64,000 nucleotides of DNA from an uncultured Eubacterium sp. (GTDB lineage Bacteria; Bacillota; Clostridia; Lachnospirales; Lachnospiraceae): contig CAMWXD010000015.1 of assembly GCA_947178105.1 (NCBI GenBank), positions 1 to 64,000 on the forward strand, written 5' to 3'. Positions 44,033 through 53,138 of this stretch are shown here, piece by piece. The position numbers and the translations under genes were made by a program. The notes under the pieces are model-generated. The model was not told the origin of the DNA and did no database searches. It was given only the letters and a program-made list of their open reading frames with translations. Position 1 is the stretch's first letter; every line of letters begins with the position of its first letter.

Positions 44033-45790
44033 TTAATGAAAATGTTTATTTTTCCTGATCATACGGATATACCAAACCCAAGAAAAAGCATGTATCAGCA
44101 GCAATAAGAAAACAGCTATATAGGACAATTTTCTTAAAACATTAAATATGTATGGAAATTCTGCGGCATAATCTATGAAATGATGCCCGCTGTTTGCATA
44201 AAAAGCCAATCTACCGCCATATCTTACGATTTCATTATCATGAAGCCTGACACCATCTAAATATATTTTGTTATACTTGGCTGACTGGATATTGGTACTG
44301 ACAAATATTTTTTTATCTGTATCAAATTCTGCACGTGAAGTCAATCCATCCAGGCTGACTGGTATTTTTACCTCTATCATCTCATCTGGTGGGTTTTTAT
44401 CCATTGATGGAATAGAGACATCACAATAACCAGTTATTCCATAAAATGTTTCAGGTAGCGACGTAACAGGTTCTTTTTCGATTATAACCTGATTTGCTGT
44501 TGTCTGTGCATGAACTATCTGTATTAGCAAATTGTGCCCGCTAAGTGTTACGCAAACAATCAAAACAACTGTAAATTTCTTTTCAAATTCTTTGAAAACT
44601 CTACTGCGTGCCAGTATAAAAAAATGATATAAAAGACCAAATACAACTAATATATCAACATAAGCAATCAATCTGTATGAAAATTGAATATGCCTGAAAA
44701 CCTTACATAAAATCCCAAGCAATAACGGAGAATTCGTTGCACTGCATACCAGCATTATAATACTCAAGAAAAGCAGTACAGCCGAAACGCCCTTTTGACT
44801 TCCCGCAATCTTCTTTGAACAAACAACCCATATCCAGGAAGCTGCATATAAAATTGCTAATGGCATATTGATCTGCAAATCCAGATATGGCGTAGAAACA
44901 TCTCGGATCCCATCAGTCAAAGATCTTGCATCCATAGGAAACACCATCAGCCTTGTCAGATAATTAGAATCCAAATATGGAGCAATGTCTGCAACAATCC
45001 CTGTTCCTTCATTGATAGCCAGTTGTGATAAATTGCAGACTGTAACATATAACCATGGACTTACTGCCATTATTATCAAAACAGCTTCTCCAAATGCTGC
45101 CGCCAAAAGACATTTTTTATCCTTTACTTGCTTGATTACAAATGGAATTGTAACCACCACCATGCAAATGCAAATTACCCCCCCCCACTCTGCTGTAATG
45201 GGATGTGTTCCAAGCATAAATGTTACACTTAATGCAGCTAATGACCATAACGCCAATTTTATTACTGTATCCTCTTTAAAAAATGATAATATCCAACTGC
45301 CGGCTGCAAGATACATACAAAGCACTGCATAATATTCTGTCATGGCATTTCTGGAATATAAATTTGTCAAAATATAAGGATTACAGATGATTAAAAATGA
45401 AAGCATAATTGCATATCGATACATTGCGCAAATTTCTGTTTTCCTTAAAATATGAATAAAAATTTCACTGAAAAGGAAAAAGATCAGTGTAAAAATAGTC
45501 ATAGAACTCAATACATAAGCTATCCTGCTATTCCCAACAATAAAAGTTAAAAATCCCATTCCTTGATAAAATAGATACCCATAAAATTGGGGATAAGCTA
45601 TTCCAACCGTATCCGATGTATGAATCACAATTGGAAACCTGCCATTATTTTTGAAAAAATCCGCATAATAATCTATTTCCCATGTATGATTCACATAATC
45701 AACATAAAAAAATTGATATACCATTAGAGGAATTAAAAAACAGACAGAAAATACAATTCCTAATATGATTCTCTTTTTAAATTCTTTCAA
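44033..45790 (-). CDS. Multi-span membrane protein with in-frame G9 tract (phase-variable, ON)
   Basis: 585 residues. The start is a TTG at 45790 with GGAGG nine bases upstream. About eleven membrane spans and a C-terminal extracytoplasmic beta-rich segment suggest a GT-C or flippase-like membrane protein (IDYYADFFKNNGRFPIVIHT near the N-terminus, in the manner of the PTPS-related membrane family). The coding strand has nine G residues in the GAG-TGG-GGG-GGG-GTA codons for AEWGGV (plus-strand C9 at 45178-45186), and nine keeps the frame open. One more or fewer would introduce an early stop, so the state seen is ON. Confidence 0.7.
   Translation of the reverse strand: MKEFKKRIILGIVFSVCFLIPLMVYQFFYVDYVNHTWEIDYYADFFKNNGRFPIVIHTSDTVGIAYPQFYGYLFYQGMGFLTFIVGNSRIAYVLSSMTIFTLIFFLFSEIFIHILRKTEICAMYRYAIMLSFLIICNPYILTNLYSRNAMTEYYAVLCMYLAAGSWILSFFKEDTVIKLALWSLAALSVTFMLGTHPITAEWGGVICICMVVVTIPFVIKQVKDKKCLLAAAFGEAVLIIMAVSPWLYVTVCNLSQLAINEGTGIVADIAPYLDSNYLTRLMVFPMDARSLTDGIRDVSTPYLDLQINMPLAILYAASWIWVVCSKKIAGSQKGVSAVLLFLSIIMLVCSATNSPLLLGILCKVFRHIQFSYRLIAYVDILVVFGLLYHFFILARSRVFKEFEKKFTVVLIVCVTLSGHNLLIQIVHAQTTANQVIIEKEPVTSLPETFYGITGYCDVSIPSMDKNPPDEMIEVKIPVSLDGLTSRAEFDTDKKIFVSTNIQSAKYNKIYLDGVRLHDNEIVRYGGRLAFYANSGHHFIDYAAEFPYIFNVLRKLSYIAVFLLLLIHAFSWVWYIRMIRKNKHFH
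45178..45186 (-). repeat. Poly-G tract (G9) inside a membrane protein gene
   Basis: Nine C on the plus strand, nine G on the coding strand, in the 44033-45790 gene. The gene is intact with this number. Confidence 0.9.
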
Positions 45791-45834
45791 ATTTTATATC
45801 CTCCGTTTTGTATCTATCTTTCATCTGAATATCT

Positions 45835-46739
45835 TTATCTTTTTTCAGCCAGCACTACATTCCTGATTCCAAATGGAAAATGCATCTTCTCTGCTAATAA
45901 ATATTCCATTCCCATAAGTAAATGTCCGAGCCTGGAATCTTTCGCTGTATCCTGATCTTTTGTAAATGCTCTCCGTTTTTCTTCGTTTGACATCCGTCTT
46001 CCATGTAGCTGATTCCAGTGCTTTTTTATTGCAAATGCTGGATAAATCACTGTACCTATATAATTTTCATATGTCACCTTAAACCCCGCAGAGCAAACTT
46101 TCTTTGCCAGTTCCTTCTTCCCATACCTGCGCTTATGAAAAATAGATTCATCATAATAATCATATAAATTTTTACCATATGGCACTACAAAGCAGACAAT
46201 CCCTCCACCTTTCATAACCCGAAATATTTCCTTTAACGCCCTTTTATCATTTTCAATGTGTTCCAGCACGTTTAGACAGACCGCCGCGTCAATGCTGTTA
46301 TCATGAAACGGTATTTTCTTTAGATTCATCTGTATATGCATAATGCCAGGGCTGTTTTTATAAGATCGGTATAACCCCCCCCGCATAAATCACAGGCAAC
46401 AAACTGGTTCCACGGAAAATGTTCCTCCAAATCAGCAACCATATAACCAGAAGATGCCCCAAAATCACAAATTAAATTACTTTTGTCTTGTGTTATATAA
46501 GGCTGCAACAATCTAACTGCTAATTTTCTTTCGTAAACATCCAGAAAATGATTTTTACTGGCTTCTTTACATATTTCTTCTAATGAATCATCCCACGAAA
46601 TTTCCTGCCTGTCATTTTCCGAATCCATAAACCCATACTTTGCATGTATGATTCCTGCTTTTTCCCCACCTGTCATACACCAGCCATTAGCATATTTTTC
46701 TGGCTTTTCTTTCATTTTATCTAAGTTCAAAAACTGCAT
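45835..46739 (-). CDS. SAM-dependent methyltransferase split at a G8 tract (phase OFF)
   Basis: The N-terminal frame (46326-46739) holds IKTALALCIYR at its wrong end after the tract; before it lies NLICDFGASSGYMVADLEEH, which is motif I. The second frame (45835-46386) continues with QMNLKKIPFHDNSIDAAVCL, then NVLEHIENDKRALKEIFRVM and GGIVCFVVPYG, the rest of the methyltransferase. With eight G the frames do not join. Nine G gives CDLCGGGLYRSYKN and a continuous protein of 301 residues; six G would also work. The total length plus one base is divisible by three. Automated annotation would call it a frameshifted pseudogene. It follows a GT2 gene (46750-47724) and would modify a glycan sugar. 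Confidence 0.8.
46375..46382 (-). repeat. Poly-G tract (G8) in a methyltransferase gene
   Basis: Eight C on the plus strand. One additional G in the coding strand restores the methyltransferase frame. Confidence 0.9.
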
Positions 46740-46749
46740 TCCTATCCCC

Positions 46750-47724
46750 CTATTTATGAAATATCTGCTTATCTTCAGGCATATTTTCAGTTTGGCCTAC
46801 AATATACAACGGCCTTCGCTTCACTTCATCATAAATCCTGCCAATATACTCGCCTAAAATACCCAGGCAAAAAAGCTGCAGCCCACCAAACAGTGTAATC
46901 AATATTACCGTCGTAGAAAGCCCTGGGGTTAAATCATACTTTAAGAATACTTTTTGGATAAAATACCAGATCCCAAGCAAAATACCTATTCCGGCTGCAA
47001 AAAATCCAAACCCTGACATTACCTGCAATGGCTTTGACGAAAAACAGATTAAACCATTAAGCCCTATTTTCAGCGAACCGGTAAAACGGTTGTATTTCCC
47101 TTTTCCAGACACCCGTGCATCTCTCTGGTATTGAACCGCTGTCTGATTAAATCCAACTAAGGCAACCAGTCCTCTTAAAAATCCGTGATGTTCATTTAAC
47201 TTTCGCAGTTGTTCGATCACCCTGCGGCTCATCAGCCGGAAATCCCCTGTATTTACAGGTATCTCCACTTCACCCAGTGCATTAATCACCTGATAGCCAA
47301 TCCTTGCTACAAGCTTTTTAATTAAAGTCTCACCTTTTCGATTTGTCCTCTGGGCATAAACGACCTCATACCCCTCTTTCCATTTGCACACCATCTCGGC
47401 GATCAGTTCCGGCGGATCCTGCAAATCTGCATCGATTACAATACAAATATCTCCGTCACAGTTCAAGATTCCTGCCATCGTTGCCGCTGGCTGTCCGAAA
47501 CGCCTGCTGAATTGAAGCAACCGAATATTTTTGTTCTGCATGATATTCTTCTTAATTACTTCATAAGTCTGATCCGGAGACGGATCCAGGCAGAAAATAA
47601 TCTCATACCTGCATCCGATCTGCTCCATAACACCTTCCATACGTTTCAGAAACGGATCAATCCCTTTTTCCTCACAATACACCGGCACTACAATTGATAA
47701 TAAATAATCCTTATCTTCTGACAT
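46750..47724 (-). CDS. Membrane-bound GT2 (DPM/GtrB-like glycosyltransferase)
   Basis: 324 residues from the ATG at 47724, preceded by AGGAAACG; an ATG at 47736 has a poorer site. The catalytic part starts LLSIVVPVYCEEKGIDPFLK, has the metal motif VIDADLQDPPELIAEMV and NTGDFRLMSRRVIEQL. Two C-terminal membrane spans (GFFAAGIGILLGIWYFIQ and VILITLFGGLQLFCLGILGE) are followed by EYIGRIYDEVKRRPLY. This type moves a sugar to undecaprenyl phosphate, to be used by GtrA and GT-C proteins. A GtrA-family protein is encoded at 55117-55587, and GT-C-like proteins flank the locus. Confidence 0.9.
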   Translation of the reverse strand: MSEDKDYLLSIVVPVYCEEKGIDPFLKRMEGVMEQIGCRYEIIFCLDPSPDQTYEVIKKNIMQNKNIRLLQFSRRFGQPAATMAGILNCDGDICIVIDADLQDPPELIAEMVCKWKEGYEVVYAQRTNRKGETLIKKLVARIGYQVINALGEVEIPVNTGDFRLMSRRVIEQLRKLNEHHGFLRGLVALVGFNQTAVQYQRDARVSGKGKYNRFTGSLKIGLNGLICFSSKPLQVMSGFGFFAAGIGILLGIWYFIQKVFLKYDLTPGLSTTVILITLFGGLQLFCLGILGEYIGRIYDEVKRRPLYIVGQTENMPEDKQIFHK

Positions 47725-47748
47725 ACGTTTCCTCATTTCCCATAAGTT

Positions 47749-48468
47749 CTATTTTAAAATAGAAAATCCAAGGCTCACTCCATCTCTTGCAAACATCTGC
47801 ACCGTTTCCAATGAAAACTGCGCCAGGTCTTTTCCAAAATTCGGTATTTTAGCCAGCAGGTCATTTGTCACCGTAATGATATCCACCCCGCACCGGTCTG
47901 CCTGTACGATATTAAACACTTCCCGGCAGCTTGCCCACAGGCTCTGCGTCCCTGCCTTCTCTCTACATACAGCTACTGTTTCCTTCATCATCGGCTCTGC
48001 ATCTACGCCTGCATCCATAATCCTTCCTGCAAATACGGATACGATATTCTGTGTGCCTTCTGCAAGGGCATCTACCGCCTGACGAACCTGTTCCAGCGTA
48101 AAAACTGCGGTAACGTTCAATTTGATGCCATACGCTGATAATCTTTGAATCAATGGAATGCTGGATTCTCCTTTCGTATTCGTAATCGGAATCTTAACAT
48201 ATACATTATCACCCAAAGCGGCAATCACTCTCGCCTCTTTTTCCATTGTCTCAAAATCATCTGCAAACACTTCAAAGGAAAGCGGCAAATCCGGTATCGC
48301 CTTTACAACCTCTTCGGAAAACGACACATAATCGGTTACTCCCGCTTTTTTCATCAATGATGGATTTGTTGTAAATCCTTTCACAATCCCTTTCTCATAT
48401 TCTGCCTTCATTCCATCGATATCTGCGCCATCTGCAAATACTGCAATTTTTAACTCATCAAATCTCAT
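47749..48468 (-). CDS. Transaldolase/fructose-6-phosphate aldolase family protein
   Basis: 239 residues from the ATG at 48468. KIAVFADGADIDGMKAEYEK and GFTTNPSLMKKAG are the N-terminal family motifs; the Schiff-base lysine lies in NVYVKIPITNTKGESS, and LNVTAVFTLEQVRQAV and VSVFAGRIMDAGVDAEPM follow. The length suits the short TalC/Fsa group. It may form or consume sedoheptulose 7-phosphate, the precursor for GmhA, since the heptose genes surround it; glycolytic roles are equally possible on sequence alone. It lies between a GT2 and a methyltransferase gene. Confidence 0.85.
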   Translation of the reverse strand: MRFDELKIAVFADGADIDGMKAEYEKGIVKGFTTNPSLMKKAGVTDYVSFSEEVVKAIPDLPLSFEVFADDFETMEKEARVIAALGDNVYVKIPITNTKGESSIPLIQRLSAYGIKLNVTAVFTLEQVRQAVDALAEGTQNIVSVFAGRIMDAGVDAEPMMKETVAVCREKAGTQSLWASCREVFNIVQADRCGVDIITVTNDLLAKIPNFGKDLAQFSLETVQMFARDGVSLGFSILK

Positions 48469-48579
48469 ATCTTTTCTCAGCCTCTTTCTGTAGTTGTTCA
48501 AATATGTTTCTTAAATTATTTAACCTGTCATCTTTTACACGATCACATTACAAACAGATGTAAATTTTCCTGCCTTATA

Positions 48580-49313
48580 TTATTTCAAGCTAACATAAAC
48601 GGACATGGACTGCGACTGCCAACGCAAACCTGGAATGCGTTGCCCGATCTCGCTGACTGTGATAAATGGCCGCATAAACTTTTTTTTAATTTTCGGTGGA
48701 ACAAAAAAATAAAAAGGAACAATCTCCACCGAACTGCACCCCTGAAAAAAACTGCGTATGCTGCACGGCGTATAGGAGCGCTCCCCTTTCTCCCTGCTTG
48801 CACGAGTTTTTTCAACCGTTTTACGCACTAGGCTCAGTCCACAAGCTTCACACATGAAAATATGTTTTCGTGAAACGCGCATCAGTTCCTGTGCCATTTT
48901 CAGTGGGTTTTCCACATGATGCAGCACATCAAATGCCAGAACCATATCAAACGCATTATCTTCAAAGGGCAGTGCCTGTGCATCTGCCTGTACAACGGAT
49001 ACAGCGGAATCCTCCAAATATTTTTTCAGCAGAACCTTTACGGCATTCGGAGAATATTCGGTAACTGTATAATGAAATGATTCGCCTTGGAACGATACGG
49101 CAAAATTATCATACATCTCGCCTACCCCCCCCCGACCTCTAATATCTCCAAATTGTTAATGGATGAAAAATATCTGCGGAACATTTGGACAAACTTGGGC
49201 AGACGGTAATAAATTCCGATGTCGCCTTCATTCGCATACCGTGAGCTCCCAGACGCGTAAAGCTCATCCCATGCTGCATTATCCTGCCGAAGCCTTTTCT
49301 CCTTACTTTTCAT
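48580..49313 (-). CDS. SAM-dependent methyltransferase split at a G9 tract (phase OFF)
   Basis: Start ATG 49313 (MKSKEKRLRQDNAAWDELYA), with AGGAAAAG upstream, 33 bases after gmhA. Motif I runs INNLEILEVGGG and ends in a TAG directly after nine G. The remainder is read from another frame (MYDNFAVSFQGESFHYTVTE, then AFDVLHHVENPLKMAQELMR). Ten G gives EVGGGVGEMYDNF, an intact methyltransferase of 244 residues; seven would also do so. The 734-base span plus one is divisible by three. This is the clearest switch, as motif I itself contains the tract. In the current state only a 63-residue fragment would be made. Confidence 0.85.
49125..49133 (-). repeat. Poly-G tract (G9) in motif I of a methyltransferase gene
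   Basis: Nine C on the plus strand. Reading GAG GTC GGG GGG GGG TAG ends the frame; one more G opens it. Confidence 0.92.
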
Positions 49314-49345
49314 TCTCCGTTCTTTTCCTTTCTGAACAACAGCAT

Positions 49346-49906
49346 TTACAAAATCGCATTTACAAGCAAATGCCAAATTACTCCCTGCCACCCTTCCGCA
49401 TGTGGCGTAATCCGCTCTTCGTCCACAACTGGTATAAGAATACATGCATCCGATACCTCTTTTGCAAACCCACCGTTCCTGGATACAATGGAAATAATGC
49501 CGGAACCCTGTGCTTTCGCAAGTTTTAAAGCATTTACGATATTTAAGGATGTCGTTTCGCTCCCTCCTCCTACGGAAAGTACCATAACAACATCTTGCTC
49601 CTGGATCCTGGATGTTTTCAGCCACTCGCAAAAAGTGGTTTCCCATCCTTCATCATTTGTCCTTGCCGTTAATTCCGAAACATTATCTGTCGGCGCATAC
49701 GTCTCAATACCGCCAATCTTCCGAAAATCATTTACCGCATGGGATGCATTTGCTGCGCTGCCTCCTACGCCCAGGATAAACAAACGCCCTTTGCGCTCCC
49801 GTAATGTTTTCAAAATGCTGACCGCTTTTACAATCTCTTCCCGTGAAACCTTATTTACAATCTCCTGTGTTTCCGCTAAATATTTGTCTACATATTCTCT
49901 GCTCAT
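49346..49906 (-). CDS. gmhA: Sedoheptulose-7-phosphate isomerase (SIS domain, GmhA-type)
   Basis: 186 residues, the usual length. One SIS domain with RLFILGVGGSAANASHAVND as the phosphate loop, IETYAPTDNVSELTARTNDE, and DVVMVLSVGGGSETTSLNIV. The family isomerises D-sedoheptulose 7-phosphate to D-glycero-D-manno-heptose 7-phosphate, the first committed heptose step. HddA, HddC-GmhB and a transaldolase-like gene are neighbours. The ATG follows GAGGGAG. Confidence 0.88.
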   Translation of the reverse strand: MSREYVDKYLAETQEIVNKVSREEIVKAVSILKTLRERKGRLFILGVGGSAANASHAVNDFRKIGGIETYAPTDNVSELTARTNDEGWETTFCEWLKTSRIQEQDVVMVLSVGGGSETTSLNIVNALKLAKAQGSGIISIVSRNGGFAKEVSDACILIPVVDEERITPHAEGWQGVIWHLLVNAIL

Positions 49907-49938
49907 TTTATGTTCTCCCTCTTTTTTTGATACTTTCG

Positions 49939-50805
49939 TTATTCTTCATCCCATGCAAATCCTCTGTCTGTTGGAAGAATACGCCGCAGTGTATAAATAT
50001 CGCTATTTTGAAGCTGTTTTAAATGCGTATGCAGGCCCATCCACGAGTCCCATACAGCACTAACCAGCCTGCCTGTAATTCCGTCACTCTCGGAAGAAGC
50101 CAGGTATGCACACAAACCAACAGGAACCTGCATGTCCGTTCCTCCTGTTTTAAGCTGCTCCCTAGCTTTTCTATACTCTTCGCCAATTGCCGCTTCATCC
50201 ATACTCAATATATCTGTTAAAAGCTGTGTATTCATAGCTCCCGGTGCAACAGCATTAATATCGATACCATCCTCCTTGTATTCCTGTGCAAAATTTTCTG
50301 TAAGGCGGACAACTGCTGCCTTGGAAGCGGCATAAGCGCTGAAATAAGGCCTTGGCGACGCCGCGCCGCCACCGGACAGGTTGATAATCTTTCCGTATTT
50401 CTGCTTTTTCATATGTACTACAGCATGGCGTATCATATGTACCGTCCCATACAAATTGACCTCAACAGCCCTTTTCCATTCATCCATATCCACAGAATCA
50501 ATCGCGCCTTTTGCCCCATGTATTCCCGCATTGTTCACCAAAATATCGATCTTTCCAAACTGCTGTATACATGTACTGCACAATGCCGCTGCATCTTCTT
50601 CTTTTGCAACATCCGCCTGCATTGGTATAACTCTGCCGGAATACTCCTTTTTAGCCTGAAAAACAGCAATGCTCTTTTCCAATTCCGGCATATTCCTTGC
50701 ACAGACAACCAAAGAAGCACCTTCCTTAAGAAACCTTTCTGTTATTTTATACCCCAGCCCCCGGCTCGCCCCGGTAATAATTGCCGCTTTGCCTTCTAGC
50801 CTCAT
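49939..50805 (-). CDS. Short-chain dehydrogenase/reductase (SDR)
   Basis: 288 residues. Classical SDR: AAIITGASRGLGYKITERFL (TGxxxGxG), ILVNNAGIHG, the Ser/Tyr/Lys triad in GKIINLSGGGAAS and YFSAYAASKAAVVRL, and APGAMNT. It overlaps the HddC-GmhB stop (ATGA, 50802-50805). It may reduce a keto-sugar nucleotide within the heptose pathway or an unrelated hydroxy compound. The C-terminal 70 residues are longer than in basic FabG proteins. Confidence 0.82.
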   Translation of the reverse strand: MRLEGKAAIITGASRGLGYKITERFLKEGASLVVCARNMPELEKSIAVFQAKKEYSGRVIPMQADVAKEEDAAALCSTCIQQFGKIDILVNNAGIHGAKGAIDSVDMDEWKRAVEVNLYGTVHMIRHAVVHMKKQKYGKIINLSGGGAASPRPYFSAYAASKAAVVRLTENFAQEYKEDGIDINAVAPGAMNTQLLTDILSMDEAAIGEEYRKAREQLKTGGTDMQVPVGLCAYLASSESDGITGRLVSAVWDSWMGLHTHLKQLQNSDIYTLRRILPTDRGFAWDEE

Positions 50806-52145
50806 CCTGTGCCTCCCATTGGTAATTTTTCTGAAAACTCATACAAGCTGTTGCATACCATCTTTGGCTTGTTATTTTCCAGCCTTGCGCACATATCACA
50901 TTTTAAATTCCCGATCAAAACTGTCTGTACACCAACCCGATGCCCCGCCAGAATATCTGTATAGGAGTCCCCAGCCATGTAAGACCGCTTAAGGTCGATC
51001 TGGTATGTTTTCAGTGGCCTTTGAAACAGCCCCGTCTCCGGCTTCCTGCAACTGCACTGTTTGTTTAAAAATACCTCTTTTGTATAAGCCGTCTTTTTCT
51101 CTGAATGCGGGCACATATAAATCCCATCTATTTCACAATGATTTTTTATCGATAGATCCATCAAATACCTGTTAATATCATATAGCTGCCCTAACGTAGC
51201 CTTTCCTTTTGCAGCCGCCGGCTGGTTTGTGACAATAAAGATATAATACCCTTTTTCTTTGATTGTCCTAAGCGCCTCCAATGCGCGGTCCATAAAAGAA
51301 AACTGGCATATTTTTACCGGCGACTCTAATTCTTCCGTATCTTCGTTAAATACAATCTCATTCACCACTCCATCCCTGTCCAGAAAAACAGCCGGCTTTT
51401 TTTCTACAAACCGCTCTTTTGCATAATCTTCAAATTCTTTCAAAGACTCTGGTGTCCCGATTTCATAAAACCGTTTAAGTACCAGGCATGCTTCCAACTT
51501 CCTCTCCATAGACACTGACTTTTGAATATCTGCTATATCAAGGAAGCAACCCGGCGCATAACCCTCAAACAAACTGCGCTCATACATACAGATTCCATAA
51601 TCAATGTAATCCATCTGAGAAACGGGATGCAGTTTATCATATAATACAATTGTGCCATCCTGGTATACCACATTGCTCTTATCCAGCTTATCTTCATTTT
51701 TCAAAATCGCCATCAGGGCTTTCGCGCCAGATTTTTTCCCAACGTAATAACGATAAAGCACTTCTGTATAATCGATATCCATAAAGGAGTCTCCATAGAC
51801 TACCATAAAGTCGCTTTCCAGGCATGGCAGCGCCTTTCTGATTGCGCCGCCTGTGCCTAACAGCTTTTCTCCATCATAAGAATAGGTGATGTGAACCCCA
51901 TAAGCAGAGCCGTCGCCAAAATATTCCTGGATCATAGGGGCATGGTACCCAACACAAAACATAAATTTTTTAAACCCAGCGCTTGCCAACAGCCGCAGTT
52001 GGTACGCAAAAAACGGTTTTCCATCCACATCTACGAGCGGTTTCGGGCAATGGCATGTATAGTTTTTCAGCCTTGTCCCCATTCCGCCCATCATAACAAC
52101 CACCTGTACATTTGCCGGCTCTAGCAAATCTTCCAATTTGTCCAT
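50802..52145 (-). CDS. Fused heptose-1-phosphate guanylyltransferase and heptose-1,7-bisphosphate phosphatase
   Basis: 447 residues from the ATG at 52145 (GGAGGAATT just before it); a frame back to 52190 is in the kinase gene. N-terminal part (about 10-235): nucleotidyltransferase, VVVMMGGMGTRLKNYTCHCP, KPLVDVDGKPFFAYQL, and YGDSFMDIDYTEVL. C-terminal part (about 250-430): HAD phosphatase, PAVFLDRDGVVNEIVF, IVTNQPAAAKGK, a Cys/His zinc loop (CPHSE... CSCRKPETG), and YMAGDSYTDILAG. The halves correspond to HddC and GmhB, normally separate proteins. The fusion couples dephosphorylation of heptose 1,7-bisphosphate to activation by GTP. Confidence 0.87.
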   Translation of the reverse strand: MDKLEDLLEPANVQVVVMMGGMGTRLKNYTCHCPKPLVDVDGKPFFAYQLRLLASAGFKKFMFCVGYHAPMIQEYFGDGSAYGVHITYSYDGEKLLGTGGAIRKALPCLESDFMVVYGDSFMDIDYTEVLYRYYVGKKSGAKALMAILKNEDKLDKSNVVYQDGTIVLYDKLHPVSQMDYIDYGICMYERSLFEGYAPGCFLDIADIQKSVSMERKLEACLVLKRFYEIGTPESLKEFEDYAKERFVEKKPAVFLDRDGVVNEIVFNEDTEELESPVKICQFSFMDRALEALRTIKEKGYYIFIVTNQPAAAKGKATLGQLYDINRYLMDLSIKNHCEIDGIYMCPHSEKKTAYTKEVFLNKQCSCRKPETGLFQRPLKTYQIDLKRSYMAGDSYTDILAGHRVGVQTVLIGNLKCDMCARLENNKPKMVCNSLYEFSEKLPMGGTG

Positions 52146-52158
52146 AATTCCTCCAGGA

Positions 52159-53136
52159 TTATCCGATAATCTTTGCGCCTTCCATCTCAAACCGGAACCT
52201 GACTTCCTGCATTCCTGCGTTCCTCAGCACCTTCCGCAGCCGAATTTTATCCTCTGCATAAAACAGCATAAATCCACCGCCGCCTGCGCCAATTAATTTT
52301 CCGCCTTTTGCCCCGTTTTCCATTGCAAGCTGATACCATTCATCCATTTTAGGGTTCGACATTCCTCCAGACCGTTTCTTTTTATATTCCCAATGAATAT
52401 TCATAATCTTTGCAAACTCTTCCAGGTTTCCTTCCTCAAATGCCTTCTTGCTTTGTAATCCCAGTTCTTTGACAAAATCCAGGTTTGCCGCCATACTGCT
52501 GTCATGCTCCCTGCTCTTTTTGTCCTGTTCTGCTAAAATCGTTGATGCAGACCTGGAATATCCAGTAAAGAACAGCAGTAAATGGTCTTCCAAGTTGTAT
52601 AATGTCTCATCACTTAAGCTCAGAGGGTCTACCCAGACATAACCGTCCTTATGAAAATCCATACAAGTAATCCCGCCATACGCTGCAATATATTGGTCTT
52701 GTTTTCCAATCGGCTCCTTTAAACGGCCCATCTCAATTTCACAAGCTTCTTCTGCCAATGTCCTTGTACTGACAATATCCCCTTTATATGCATGAAGCGC
52801 TTTTAACAGCCCGACTGTAAATGTGCTCGATGACCCAAGCCCTGTCCCCGCCGGAATATCCGCCATAGAGCAAATCTCTAATTTTTTAGGCGGGATATCC
52901 AGCAGTTTAAGCGCTTCCCTTATAATCGGGTGCTGGATTTCTTCTAAGGATGTGACCCGCTCCTGTTTGGAATATTTAATCAGCATCTCCTCTCCAAAAG
53001 TCTCATGCACCAGTATGTACACATATTTATCAATCGCTGCGGATATCAGAAACCCCTCATGTTCTTCATAATAGGACGGCAGGTCTGTCCCGCCTCCTCC
53101 CAGCGATATCCTTAACGGGCTTCGCGCAATTATCAT
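52159..53136 (-). CDS. hddA: D-glycero-alpha-D-manno-heptose-7-phosphate 1-kinase (GHMP family)
   Basis: 325 residues. It starts IIARSPLRISLGGGGTDLPS, the HddA signature. The GHMP ATP loop is IPAGTGLGSSSTFTVGLLKA and the C-terminal motif GKLIGAGGGGFMLFYAED. The enzyme phosphorylates D-manno-heptose 7-phosphate at C1 (alpha), leading to GDP-heptose rather than to the ADP-heptose of LPS. The gene is three bases from the oxidoreductase and 14 from HddC-GmhB. AAAGGAGAT precedes the ATG. Confidence 0.93.
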   Translation of the reverse strand: MIIARSPLRISLGGGGTDLPSYYEEHEGFLISAAIDKYVYILVHETFGEEMLIKYSKQERVTSLEEIQHPIIREALKLLDIPPKKLEICSMADIPAGTGLGSSSTFTVGLLKALHAYKGDIVSTRTLAEEACEIEMGRLKEPIGKQDQYIAAYGGITCMDFHKDGYVWVDPLSLSDETLYNLEDHLLLFFTGYSRSASTILAEQDKKSREHDSSMAANLDFVKELGLQSKKAFEEGNLEEFAKIMNIHWEYKKKRSGGMSNPKMDEWYQLAMENGAKGGKLIGAGGGGFMLFYAEDKIRLRKVLRNAGMQEVRFRFEMEGAKIIG

Positions 53137-53138
53137 AG

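Noticed and set aside
46744-46750. Short C5 run before a methyltransferase start as a fifth switch
   Set aside because: Five bases are too short for frequent slippage, and it lies between genes.
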